From an uncultured Oscillospiraceae bacterium (lineage in GTDB: Bacteria > Bacillota > Clostridia > Oscillospirales > Oscillospiraceae): 64,000 nt of DNA. A model generated the notes under the pieces. The model did no database searches, was not told where the DNA came from, and was given only the letters and a program-made list of their open reading frames with translations. The DNA lies in contig CANRLF010000003.1 of assembly GCA_947631395.1 (NCBI GenBank), positions 1-64,000 on the forward strand, given 5' to 3'. This document shows positions 55,599-62,867 of the stretch, in pieces (position 1 is the first letter of the stretch; each line of letters starts with the position of its first letter). Both the position numbers and the translations under genes were made by a program.

Positions 55599-55772
55599 TT
55601 ATTTCGATGTGTCGCGGTGCTTATCCATCCAGTCCACGATCTCAAAGTATTCATCGATCTGGGCTCGCGCTTCTTCCTCAGACATATCAAAGTGCGTCTT
55701 GAGCAGATGCAAGACTGTTTCGATCGAGCAGTCTTGCGAAAACTTATCCCGTATCAGATCCATCGGCTCCAT
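55599..55772 (-). CDS. Small acidic protein of 57 residues
   Basis: A minus-strand frame starts at an ATG with GGAGG 7 bases upstream and ends with TAA. It begins MEPMDLIRDKFSQDCSIETV and includes FDMSEEEARAQIDEYFEIVD. The helical, acidic composition resembles small antitoxins or helix-turn-helix accessory proteins. No family is recognised. A TATAAT with TGA in front lies about 55 bases upstream on the same strand. Confidence 0.7.
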   Translation of the reverse strand: MEPMDLIRDKFSQDCSIETVLHLLKTHFDMSEEEARAQIDEYFEIVDWMDKHRDTSK

Positions 55773-56130
55773 GGGGCGACCTCCACATCATCAAATTTTC
55801 CGACGTAATGCCTCGAATAAATATATTATATCATACTCCTCCACAAAATGAAACCCATATCATTATGGTTGAAAAAGGCGGAAAAATGGTATAGACTGTG
55901 AGTACACAACGATCGGATGGATCGATGAGATTTTGGGCATCTGGTATATTAACCGGGAGCTAACCCTTTTTTTGCCGCCCCTTTACCCTGTCGTAGCAGA
56001 GCTTCGCGGTCCTGGCGCTCATTTCCGTCTTCCTCCACAACGGCAGGCAGGGGCCGCACTCCAAAAAGCTCCGGTACGCCTGATACGGGGGTAGTATTCT
56101 GATGTTGATTCTGATTTGAGGTCTTACTAT
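55773..56130. other. Intergenic stretch with a possible gene end on the minus strand
   Basis: Positions 55960-56095 read on the minus strand as YRSFLECGPCLPLWRKTEMS, ARTAKLCYDRVKGRQKKG, stop. This looks like the C-terminal end of a truncated gene whose upstream part was replaced by the methyltransferase region. No ribosome site or complete gene is seen. Confidence 0.35.
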
Positions 56131-56862
56131 ATGGACAATCTCTACGACACCGACGATTTTTTCACCGCCTACGCCCAAATGCCCCGGAGCCGTGAGGGGC
56201 TTTCCGCCGCCGGGGAATGGCACCAGCTTGAGCCGCTCATCCCGCCTCTCACGGACAAGACCGTGCTGGATCTGGGCTGCGGCTACGGCTGGCACTGCAA
56301 ATACGCCGCCGACCACGGCGCGGCCTGGGTGCTGGGTATCGACCAGAGCCAGCGGATGATCTGTGAGGCGATGGCGCGCAATGCGGACCCGCGCATCACC
56401 TACCGGGTCTGCGATTTGGTGGAATACGACTACCCAACAGCCGCATTTGACATGGTGATCTCCAACCTTGTCCTCCACTATGTGCCCGACCTGGACCCGA
56501 TTTTTGAGAAGGTTCACCGCACTTTGAAACCTGAAGGCACATTCCTTTTTAACATCGAGCACCCGGTTTTCACAGCCGGCGTCCGGCAGAAATGGCTCCT
56601 GGGCGAAAACGGCGACCCCGTAGCTTGGCCCGTTGACGACTATTTCTACCCTGGCCCCCGTGAGACTGTCTTTCTCGACCAGCCCGTCCTCAAATACCAC
56701 CACACCCTGACACAGACCCTGACGGGCCTCCGCCGCGCCAGTTTCACCCTCGACCACGTCGAAGAAGCCCAGCCGTCTATGGAGATGCTGACGTTGCCCG
56801 GCATGGCCGACGAGATGCGCCGGCCCATGATGCTGTTGGTCAGGGCGGTAAAAGAACGGTGA
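56131..56862 (+). CDS. Class I SAM-dependent methyltransferase
   Basis: 243 residues from the ATG at 56131 with GAGGT 8 bases upstream; a TTG at 56116 is an alternative. Motif I reads VLDLGCGYGWHCKYAADHG, the acidic residue after strand 2 is in VLGIDQSQRM, and FDMVISNLVLHYVPDL is motif IV-like. The end has the family's MEMLTLPGMADEMRRPMMLL. A small-molecule substrate is likely. GC content is like the core genome, unlike the AT-rich STAND gene. Confidence 0.93.
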   Translation: MDNLYDTDDFFTAYAQMPRSREGLSAAGEWHQLEPLIPPLTDKTVLDLGCGYGWHCKYAADHGAAWVLGIDQSQRMICEAMARNADPRITYRVCDLVEYDYPTAAFDMVISNLVLHYVPDLDPIFEKVHRTLKPEGTFLFNIEHPVFTAGVRQKWLLGENGDPVAWPVDDYFYPGPRETVFLDQPVLKYHHTLTQTLTGLRRASFTLDHVEEAQPSMEMLTLPGMADEMRRPMMLLVRAVKER

Positions 56863-56891
56863 AAGAAAAACTGTTTTATCGAAATAATATC

Positions 56892-56920
56892 GGTGCAGGA
56901 GTAACTCCTGCGCCTTTTTT
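56892..56920 (+). terminator. Terminator after the methyltransferase
   Basis: GGTGCAGGAG pairs with CTCCTGCGCC (one G-T), then TTTTTT. Confidence 0.9.
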
Positions 56921-56923
56921 AAA

Positions 56924-57082
56924 TTAGGCTGTGTACTTTTTACTCTCCTTCTCCAATCTAATCTTCTCTTTCACCTCCCCAATCATCTTCTCCAGCATCG
57001 ACTCCACATCCTCACGGATTTTGGCGTATACGGTATGAACCTCTTCCTTTCCCTGGGCGATGGTGGGCGTGTAGCGGCCATC
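56924..57082 (-). pseudogene. Integrase-like fragment, copy B
   Basis: On the minus strand DGRYTPTIAQGKEEVHTVY, AKIREDVESMLEKMIGEV, then KEKIRLEKESKKYTA and a stop. It is joined directly to the relaxase fragment upstream and is related to copy A at 54817-54996. Confidence 0.5.
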
Positions 57083-57512
57083 TATTTCAGATTATAGACC
57101 TTGGCCCGCCGTTCATAGCCGGGATCCCTGCCCTAGTCCATGCGCCGCTACATGTCGATAATCAGATTGACTTTCTGCCTGGGTACAGATCCATTACCCT
57201 TAGGCGAGTACCGAGCCGGAGCCCTGCCGCTGATGACAGCCACCACATCCTCAGGGCCGTAACCGTCCCACAGCGTGGAGCTCCGCCAGCGAGCGTCCCG
57301 CTCCTGGCCGGTAGCACGGAAAGAAATCACACCGTCCCGCCCATGCAGCACTTGAACACCAGCGTACTCCAGCATGGAAAGAAAGGCTGGAAGGTCTGAC
57401 GGACCCTGGGCCAGCGCCGTGTCAATAGCGGTGCGTATCTGCTTCTTGTAGGACGTCCTGCGGGCATCGCTCAGCCATTGGCTGAACGCGACCCCGTTTT
57501 CGAACTTTTTTA
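57082..57512 (-). pseudogene. Relaxase (mobilisation protein) fragment
   Basis: The minus frame reads FSQWLSDARRTSYKKQIRTA (from about 57495), then LPAFLSMLEYAGVQVLHG, ISFRATGQERDARW, PRQKVNLIIDM, two stops, and YERRAKVYNLK. This order is that of the middle to C-terminal part of MOBP-type relaxases of clostridial integrative elements. The nuclease N-terminus is missing, and the frame carries three stop codons. It records a former conjugative or mobilisable element. Confidence 0.75.
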
Positions 57513-57529
57513 TTGAAAATGGGGTCGCG
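57487..57529 (+). terminator. Inverted repeat at the relaxase fragment edge
   Basis: CGCGACCCCGTTTTC pairs with GAAAATGGGGTCGCG (one G-T), then TCTTTTT. It could be a terminator or the scar of a recombination event. Confidence 0.6.
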
Positions 57530-57696
57530 TCTTTTTAAAAACCGTTGCGGGAGTGGGAGAATCAAAATGCGACAGAAATTAGGCGACTATCAAAACTCCC
57601 CATTTTCGCAAACTAAATTTTCGTGAGAAGCACGGTTTTTAGACAGTGGTTTCTCATAAAACTTCACACTGATTTGCGGAATACCGCCCCTCAAAT

Positions 57697-57814
57697 ACCG
57701 CAAGGTTTGTTTCAGCCTTTATGAAGCGGACAAACCTTCTCACGGCATGACATAAACTTATAAACCATAATGAGGTCATCCCCAAAATGAAAGGATGACC
57801 TCATTATTTTTTTA
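57697..57814 (+). ncRNA. Candidate structured RNA with strong terminator
   Basis: AAGGTTTGT (57702-57710) pairs with ACAAACCTT (57730-57738), with an inner TTCA/TGAA stem and a GCGG bulge. It is followed by a 15-bp perfect terminator stem (57767-57781 and 57793-57807) with TTTTTTT. No protein-coding gene ends here, so the unit may be a small RNA or a riboswitch-like leader of the permease gene at 57877. No promoter was clearly found. Confidence 0.4.
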
Positions 57815-57845
57815 AACGCCGGTCTTTCCTTTTCCAAAATTCAGT

Positions 57846-57853
57846 GATATACT
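57846..57853 (+). promoter_or_regulatory. Extended -10 of the TauE/SafE gene
   Basis: TGATATACT-type element (TATACT at 57848-57853, TG at 57845-57846) lies 24 bases before the ATG at 57877. The -35 region is poor. Confidence 0.45.
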
Positions 57854-57876
57854 ATTAAAAGAGCGAGGTGTCGGAA

Positions 57877-58683
57877 ATGGAATGGATCTGGTACCTGATC
57901 GCCGCACTGGGCGCCGGGATCGGGACCGGACTTGCCGGCCTGTCCGCCGCCACGGTGATGGTGCCCATTTTGATCGTACTGTGCCCCTCCTTCTCCGGGG
58001 AGACGGGGGTCTATCAAGCCACGGCCATCGCGCTGGCCTCAGACATCTTGGGCTCCGCCGTCACCACCTGGACTTACGCGAAGCACAAAAACATCGACCT
58101 CCGGCGCGGATGGATCATGCTGGTGTGCATCCTTGCCATGAGCACCGTGGGCAGCTACGTGGCGTACCTGGCGGGGAACGTGGTGCTGGGGAGCTTCACG
58201 CTTTTTCTCACTTTCTTCATTGGCATCCGCTTCCTTGTAAAGCCCGACACCAGCCGGGAGCGCCAGGCGGTAAAGGGCCAGAGGCTGGACTGGAAGGGCG
58301 TGGCCATCTCCCTCTTTTTCGGGCTGACCATCGGCTTCGGCACGGGCTTCGTGGGCACCGGCGGCGGGATGATGATGCTGGTAGTCTTCACGGCGTTTCT
58401 CGGCATGGAGCTGAAAACAGCGGTGGGAACCAGCACCTTCACCATGACCTTCACGGCCCTGATCGCCTCCGTCAGCCACATCCTCATCCACCCGGCCATC
58501 GTGATGGAAAAGTGGGATGTGATGCTCCTGTGCATCATCGTAGCCACGGTTTCCAGCCTCCTGTCCGCCCGGTTTGCCAACCGCGTCCCCGCACGCACCG
58601 TGGGACTTGCCGCCGGTGCAGTGCTGACGGTCCTCGGTGGAGCAATGCTGGTGCTCAACTACTGGAGCGTGCTCTTTGGCTGA
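57877..58683 (+). CDS. TauE/SafE family permease
   Basis: 268 residues from the ATG at 57877 with GAGG 8 bases upstream; a GTG at 57868 lies in the site. Eight hydrophobic helices in two similar halves (GAGIGTGLAGLSAATVMVPI in the first, TIGFGTGFVGTGGGMMMLVV in the second). The family exports or imports sulfite, sulfonates or other anions. The real substrate is unknown. Confidence 0.93.
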   Translation: MEWIWYLIAALGAGIGTGLAGLSAATVMVPILIVLCPSFSGETGVYQATAIALASDILGSAVTTWTYAKHKNIDLRRGWIMLVCILAMSTVGSYVAYLAGNVVLGSFTLFLTFFIGIRFLVKPDTSRERQAVKGQRLDWKGVAISLFFGLTIGFGTGFVGTGGGMMMLVVFTAFLGMELKTAVGTSTFTMTFTALIASVSHILIHPAIVMEKWDVMLLCIIVATVSSLLSARFANRVPARTVGLAAGAVLTVLGGAMLVLNYWSVLFG

Positions 58684-58751
58684 ATGAACTAAAAGCCCAA
58701 ATCCGTTATGCCGCAAGGCTTTTTGGAAAATAGTTTTAACCACTTATTCCA

Positions 58752-58791
58752 AATCCCCGACTGAGACCACTTCTCAGCCGGGGATTTTTTT
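58752..58791 (+). terminator. Terminator after the TauE/SafE gene
   Basis: AATCCCCGACTGAGA pairs with TCTCAGCCGGGGATT with one mismatch, followed by a T run. It resembles the one at 55033-55070, including the TTAAGGC that follows both. Confidence 0.88.
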
Positions 58792-58967
58792 GTTAAGGCG
58801 GGGTAATTTATCTCATTTCTTATAAAACGCGAAAAATGAGTGTGGGAATGTTTTTTTCAAAAAGATTGTCGAAAAATGTAACGATACGCACTCGTGAAAA
58901 CATTTATATATGAGTGGGTCTCTGAAAACTTTCTGAAGCTATTTTGAGGTTGCAAGGAGGAATTAAA

Positions 58968-59762
58968 ATGTGGAGTTATATTATAAAAACGCCAATAACT
59001 CTTTTATCTTCAGTGCTTGGGAGCGTCTCATCCATTGCGGGATTGGTAATTGTTCTTCACGATGCCTTTAGCAAAAAGAAAATCTCCAAAAAGGCATGGA
59101 CATTATTGCTTGCGGGAATATTGGTTCTGTCGTTAGCCCTTGTATTGGGTTCGATCATGGAGGCAGAGGCGAATCGCGTTTCTGTATCTGACGTTACTCT
59201 CAACCATTCGGAATTAAGTCTGATCGTTGGCGACAGCACCTCCCTTCTTTCCACTGTCACATATTCCGACAACGCCATCAACCACTCGACAATGTGGTTT
59301 TCCAGCAACCCGCAAATCGCCGAAGTCGATGAAAATTGAAATGTCACAGCCCTGTCCCCCGGAAGTGTCACGATTACCGCGCAAGCCAGCAAAAACGACA
59401 CCGTGAAAGTAGCGACTTGCAAAGTCACTGTCTCGGAGCCTCCTCACATTCCGTCTGGATACACCATAATGATTAGTACTGACCATGCGGTGATTGGCGA
59501 GACGTTTATAATCTACGTTGATACTATAGAGGATGATGTAACCGATATCGTTCTCCATACCGTTTCACCTTCCGGTATTGTGGATTCATGTCAATACGGT
59601 AACGAAGGCAAATACCAGATTGACACCGAAACAGGAATTTGGACTATATACGCCTCAGTGACCAATTCCGCCGGTACATATACCGCGCAAAAGCCCGAAG
59701 ATTATGCGACAATCGAAATTATCTCTATTAGAGATGCCTTTGGCAATATTGTCGGAAGTTGA
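58968..59762 (+). pseudogene. Membrane protein with BIG2-type Ig domain, interrupted by one in-frame TGA
   Basis: The ATG at 58968 has AGGAGG 7 bases upstream. Two membrane helices (about 10-30 and 42-65) are followed by a BIG2 domain (SVSDVTLNHSELSLIVGD, then MWFSSNPQIAEVDEN). The codon after this is TGA at 59337-59339. The same frame then continues NVTALSPGSVTITAQASKN to the TGA at 59760-59762. In BIG2 domains this place is normally DENGNVTA, so a Gly GGA codon became TGA by one base change. The protein is probably truncated at residue 123. A second Ig-like domain is in the part after the stop. Confidence 0.85.
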
Positions 59763-59819
59763 CCACGCCAATTTGGTGCAAACCATAGTTGAATAATAGA
59801 ACAAAAGGATAAATCACAG

Positions 59820-60066
59820 ATGATAAGCAAAAACGATTATTTGGACGAGATACTGGGGGTTTACATAATACTCCAAGTCCGGTGCAAAGCTTTGCAAGCC
59901 GAAAGTGTTAGATAAACTGTACAAGCATGAAAAAATGCCACAATTAATGAAGAATTATCCAAATATGCGTGCTGAATTCCACGAAAGCTACTCTATAAAA
60001 GATCTTTCGTACAAAATATTTTACATTTCATACGCTCCAACCTATAAAAGTTTATTCAATTATTAA
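59820..60066 (+). pseudogene. Short gene with two frameshifts
   Basis: The ATG at 59820 has AAAGGA 10 bases upstream. The frame MISKNDYLDEILG is followed in another frame by GLHNTPSPVQSFASRK and then in a third by VLDKLYKHEKMPQLMKNYP through to YKSLFNY. One missing base in the GGGGG run at about 59855 and one in the AAA run at about 59902 would give a continuous protein of 82 residues. Homopolymer errors in sequencing are possible. It lies 21 bases upstream of the 2TM-beta gene, so a repaired version could be part of that unit. Confidence 0.5.
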
Positions 60067-60087
60067 TGAATTGAGGAGTGAAGCCTG

Positions 60088-60726
60088 ATGAAGCAACATA
60101 ACCACTGGAAATTAACTCAGATTCAAAAAGCGCTTATCAAAGTCGTTCTTTGGGGGTTTGGCATTATCCTGCTTATTGTAACTTTAGTATTTAAAATTAC
60201 AATTGATTATGACGTGCTGTCGTGGATTATTAGTATTATTTCCATAATATTAGGCATTTTTTTGGCTCTTGTCGAACGAGTCTTATGGAAAACTCAAATT
60301 ATGAAATTGCCTTTTTTGGAGGATTATTGGACTCCAAATCTTGAAGGGCGATGGGAGGGTACGCTTGTTAGAGGCATAGAAAAGCACCCATTTGTGATTG
60401 AGATCAAGCAAAGTTTTACAAACATTTCATGTATTACTTACTCCAGCCACAGTTCATCTTCCACTTGCGCAACGGAAATTTTATATGATGACCAGTTAAA
60501 GAGTTATCAACTCATTTTTTATTGGCATGGTGCAACAACAACTGTGCAGGAGAATACTGTGGACGTTAACAAATTTGAGGGGTTTACGGTTTTAAACATT
60601 ATTATCCAATCCGGAAGAGTAACAAAACTTCAAGGATCATACTTTACTAATCGCCAGCCCAAGCAAACCAGAGGCACTTTAACGTTAGAGTTCAGACAAA
60701 AAGAACTAAAAAACTCATTTGATTGA
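60088..60726 (+). CDS. Two-helix membrane protein with Cap15/2TM-beta-type domain, candidate immune effector
   Basis: 212 residues, start with GAGGAG 9 bases upstream. Two membrane helices (about 16-36 and 43-65) are followed by a beta-rich domain (about 84-203). It opens with NLEGRWEGTLVRG, the hallmark LxGxWxG of the S-2TM-beta (Cap15-like) effectors. It continues FVIEIKQSFTNISCITYSSH with many Ser, YQLIFYWHG, and LQGSYFTNRQPKQTRGTLTL. Known relatives are CBASS effectors that bind a cyclic nucleotide through the barrel and then damage the inner membrane. AT-rich, 21 bases before the 2H gene. The assignment is by pattern, not by search. Confidence 0.82.
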   Translation: MKQHNHWKLTQIQKALIKVVLWGFGIILLIVTLVFKITIDYDVLSWIISIISIILGIFLALVERVLWKTQIMKLPFLEDYWTPNLEGRWEGTLVRGIEKHPFVIEIKQSFTNISCITYSSHSSSSTCATEILYDDQLKSYQLIFYWHGATTTVQENTVDVNKFEGFTVLNIIIQSGRVTKLQGSYFTNRQPKQTRGTLTLEFRQKELKNSFD

Positions 60727-60747
60727 TGCTATACTAGGGGAGCAAAA

Positions 60748-61356
60748 ATGAATTGCGTTGAGGAGTATGTTGAACAATTGTTATCTTTAAGAAAAGGCGA
60801 GAAAACAAAAATTGATGTTCACTTCATTGTAAGTGAGCCTTTAACAAGTTTTTGCTTTGACGTTAATCAAAATATAAGAAAGCATAATATTGGTTTTATT
60901 AATATGGGGGTTGAATCTATCGTCGTACCGCACATCTCTCTTTTTATGGGTTTTGTAGACAGTCACGAAATGCTGGAAAGGATTTTTTCAACTGTCCATT
61001 TGTATGTAAAAAATCTTTTACCTTTCACCCTTGTTCCCACTTGTATGTATTTTAAAGGAGCGGCTCCTTCTGCTCCTCAATACCTATTTATTGACTCATT
61101 ACAGAACGATTTCATAATGCATCAGAAAGAAGAACTGGATAAAATGCTTAACGGCATTGTCTATCCACTAGACTGGAATATTAAAGAAGAACGGGCACAT
61201 ATTACAGTGGGTTGTTATAAAAATATTACTTCGTCTGTTCGTGAAATAGTTGAAGCGCACAACACAATCCCGCCCTGTAAAATATCGCAAATTGGGATTT
61301 CTATTTCAGGAAAGTGTGGTGTTTGCCTTAGTTTACTAAAGGTTTTTGACTTTTGA
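60748..61356 (+). CDS. 2H phosphoesterase-like protein, partner of the 2TM-beta gene
   Basis: 202 residues, start with GGGGAG 5 bases upstream. The two 2H motifs are visible: VPHISLF with His62 and Ser64, and RAHITVG with His151 and Thr153. The spacing of 89 residues fits the superfamily (2',5'-RNA ligase-like, cyclic phosphodiesterases, phage Acb1). Such enzymes cut cyclic or 2',5'-linked nucleotides. Next to a presumed nucleotide-gated effector, it could remove the signal or keep it low. Same strand, 21-base gap, same AT-rich composition, so one transcript is likely. A Cys-rich end (GKCGVCLSLL) is unexplained. Confidence 0.8.
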   Translation: MNCVEEYVEQLLSLRKGEKTKIDVHFIVSEPLTSFCFDVNQNIRKHNIGFINMGVESIVVPHISLFMGFVDSHEMLERIFSTVHLYVKNLLPFTLVPTCMYFKGAAPSAPQYLFIDSLQNDFIMHQKEELDKMLNGIVYPLDWNIKEERAHITVGCYKNITSSVREIVEAHNTIPPCKISQIGISISGKCGVCLSLLKVFDF

Positions 61357-61743
61357 AAAATTATCTATCGCGCTGAAGGTGATCCAAGAAAAAAGAAATT
61401 CATTACAGATAACCGACTTTGTAAAATCAGCAGTGGTATATAGCCGCAAGCAAATAAATCGGTCCATCCCATATTCCCGCTTTCAGCATTTGAAGGTACT
61501 GCCACCTGATATGTTCTCAAAAACCCAAAAGCGTTCCTGTTCTTTCCCGGGAACTCAAAGCCGAATTGGCACCTCAGACTGGTCGTAGCGGAGGATGCCC
61601 GCCGGACCGTTCCGGGACTTTTCCTCGATCTGAGCTATAAATTTTTCAGTATCCTTCATGTTGATCGCCTCGCAGGATATTCGCGTCTAAAATACTACTT
61701 GCCAGGAAAAAGTATCATTTTTCCGCACTCTTCTCAGCCTAAT
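61357..61743. other. Intergenic stretch with gene scraps
   Basis: A minus-strand 34-codon frame (MKDTEKFIAQIEEKSRNGPA and on, stop near 61558) has GAGGCG upstream and may be a remnant. A plus frame overlapping the end of the 2H gene lacks a start. Base composition changes from AT-rich to GC-rich near 61560, which is the likely right border of the transferred pair. Confidence 0.4.
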
Positions 61744-61752
61744 ATGAAAAAT

Positions 61753-61776
61753 CCGGCAGGCCGTGGGGCCTGCCGG
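61753..61776 (-). terminator. Terminator of the sucrose genes
   Basis: CCGGCAGGCC pairs with GGCCTGCCGG; the minus strand continues ATTTTTC. Confidence 0.85.
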
Positions 61777-61881
61777 TATAATTTTAGCGCCGGTTTGTGA
61801 GGGGGGGATAACGCGCCGCTAATGGCACGGGACCGGCGCTTACCCGAGATCAGGGGAGTTTTTTGCCGTTCCGCGGAGGGC

Positions 61882-62856
61882 TTATTTGTTGAACGTCGGC
61901 AATACAGCCTCCACCTGGGCCCTCTCGGGCATGGAGCGGATGGCGCCCTTTTTGGTGGTGACAAGGTAGGCGGCGGCGTTGGCGAAGCGGAGCATAGCGG
62001 TGAGATCATCACCGGTGAGCTCCGAAAGGTCGCGGTCCAGAACGTAGTTCAGCACACAGGCGCAGAAGGTGTCACCCGCGCCGGTGGTCTCGATGACGCC
62101 GCCAAGCTTGACTCCCGGGACGTGGACGCGCAGGCCGCGATAATAGGCATAGCTCCCGCCGGGACCGGCGGTGACGTTCAACAGCTTAATATCAGGGAAT
62201 TTTTCCAGAAGCTCCGCGGCACCGGTGTCAAAGTCGGTCTTGCCCGTCATAAACTCAAGCTCGTTGTCAGCTATCTTCACCACGTCTGCCCTGCCTAACC
62301 CCCAGGCGATCTGCTCCCGGGCGTCGTCGAAGCTTGCCCACAGCGGCGGGCGGAGGTTGGGGTCAAAGGATATGATAGCGCCGGCGTTTTTGGCGACGGA
62401 TACCGCCTTTTTTGTGGCGTCGCGCACGGCATCGTGAGTCATGGACAGGGTCCCAAAATGGAAAATTCGGGCGCTCTCAATTAGCTCAAGTGGCAACTCT
62501 TCCTCGGTCAGCGTCATGTCCGCCCCGGGGTTGCGGTAAAATGAGAAGTCTCTGTCCCCGCCCGGCAGGGTCTTGACGAAGGCCAGAGTGGTACGTACCT
62601 GTCTGTCCGTCAGGAGAGCCCGGGCGTCGATACCGGCGGCCTCCACCACGGACCGAAGGTCACGGCCAAACATGTCATCCCCAACCTTGCCGATAAAGGC
62701 GGTATTTTTCCCCAGCTTCCTGAGCATGGCCAGCACGTTGCAGGGAGCTCCGCCGGGGTTTGCCTCAAAGAGCGGGTTGCCCTGTGGGCTTACTCCGTTC
62801 TCCGTCATGTCCATCAAAAGCTCGCCGAGGGCCACCACGTCAAATTTTTTGCTCAC
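61882..62856 (-). CDS. scrK: Fructokinase, PfkB family
   Basis: 324 residues. PfkB motifs: GGAPCNVLAMLRKLG near the start, and the anion hole ETTGAGDTFCACVL with the catalytic Asp. ALGELLMDM at the start is typical for fructokinases. It lies 11 bases after a GH32 hydrolase gene, so it probably phosphorylates fructose released from sucrose. Specificity is by context. Confidence 0.92.
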   Translation of the reverse strand: MSKKFDVVALGELLMDMTENGVSPQGNPLFEANPGGAPCNVLAMLRKLGKNTAFIGKVGDDMFGRDLRSVVEAAGIDARALLTDRQVRTTLAFVKTLPGGDRDFSFYRNPGADMTLTEEELPLELIESARIFHFGTLSMTHDAVRDATKKAVSVAKNAGAIISFDPNLRPPLWASFDDAREQIAWGLGRADVVKIADNELEFMTGKTDFDTGAAELLEKFPDIKLLNVTAGPGGSYAYYRGLRVHVPGVKLGGVIETTGAGDTFCACVLNYVLDRDLSELTGDDLTAMLRFANAAAYLVTTKKGAIRSMPERAQVEAVLPTFNK

Positions 62857-62867
62857 AGCGCGTCACC

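Noticed and set aside
55960..56757. 265-codon minus-strand frame
   Set aside because: Most of it is antisense to the clear methyltransferase; only its last 45 codons look protein-like and are noted separately.
51551..57600. Direct repeat of the tRNA-Pro 3' end as an attachment site
   Set aside because: I looked for the TTCGAATCCCGCC segment downstream and did not find a second copy in the window.
59337..59339. TGA as a recoded sense codon (Gly or selenocysteine)
   Set aside because: TGA is used as a normal stop by many genes here, no selenocysteine insertion hairpin was seen, and BIG2 domains have Gly in this place. A nonsense mutation is simpler.
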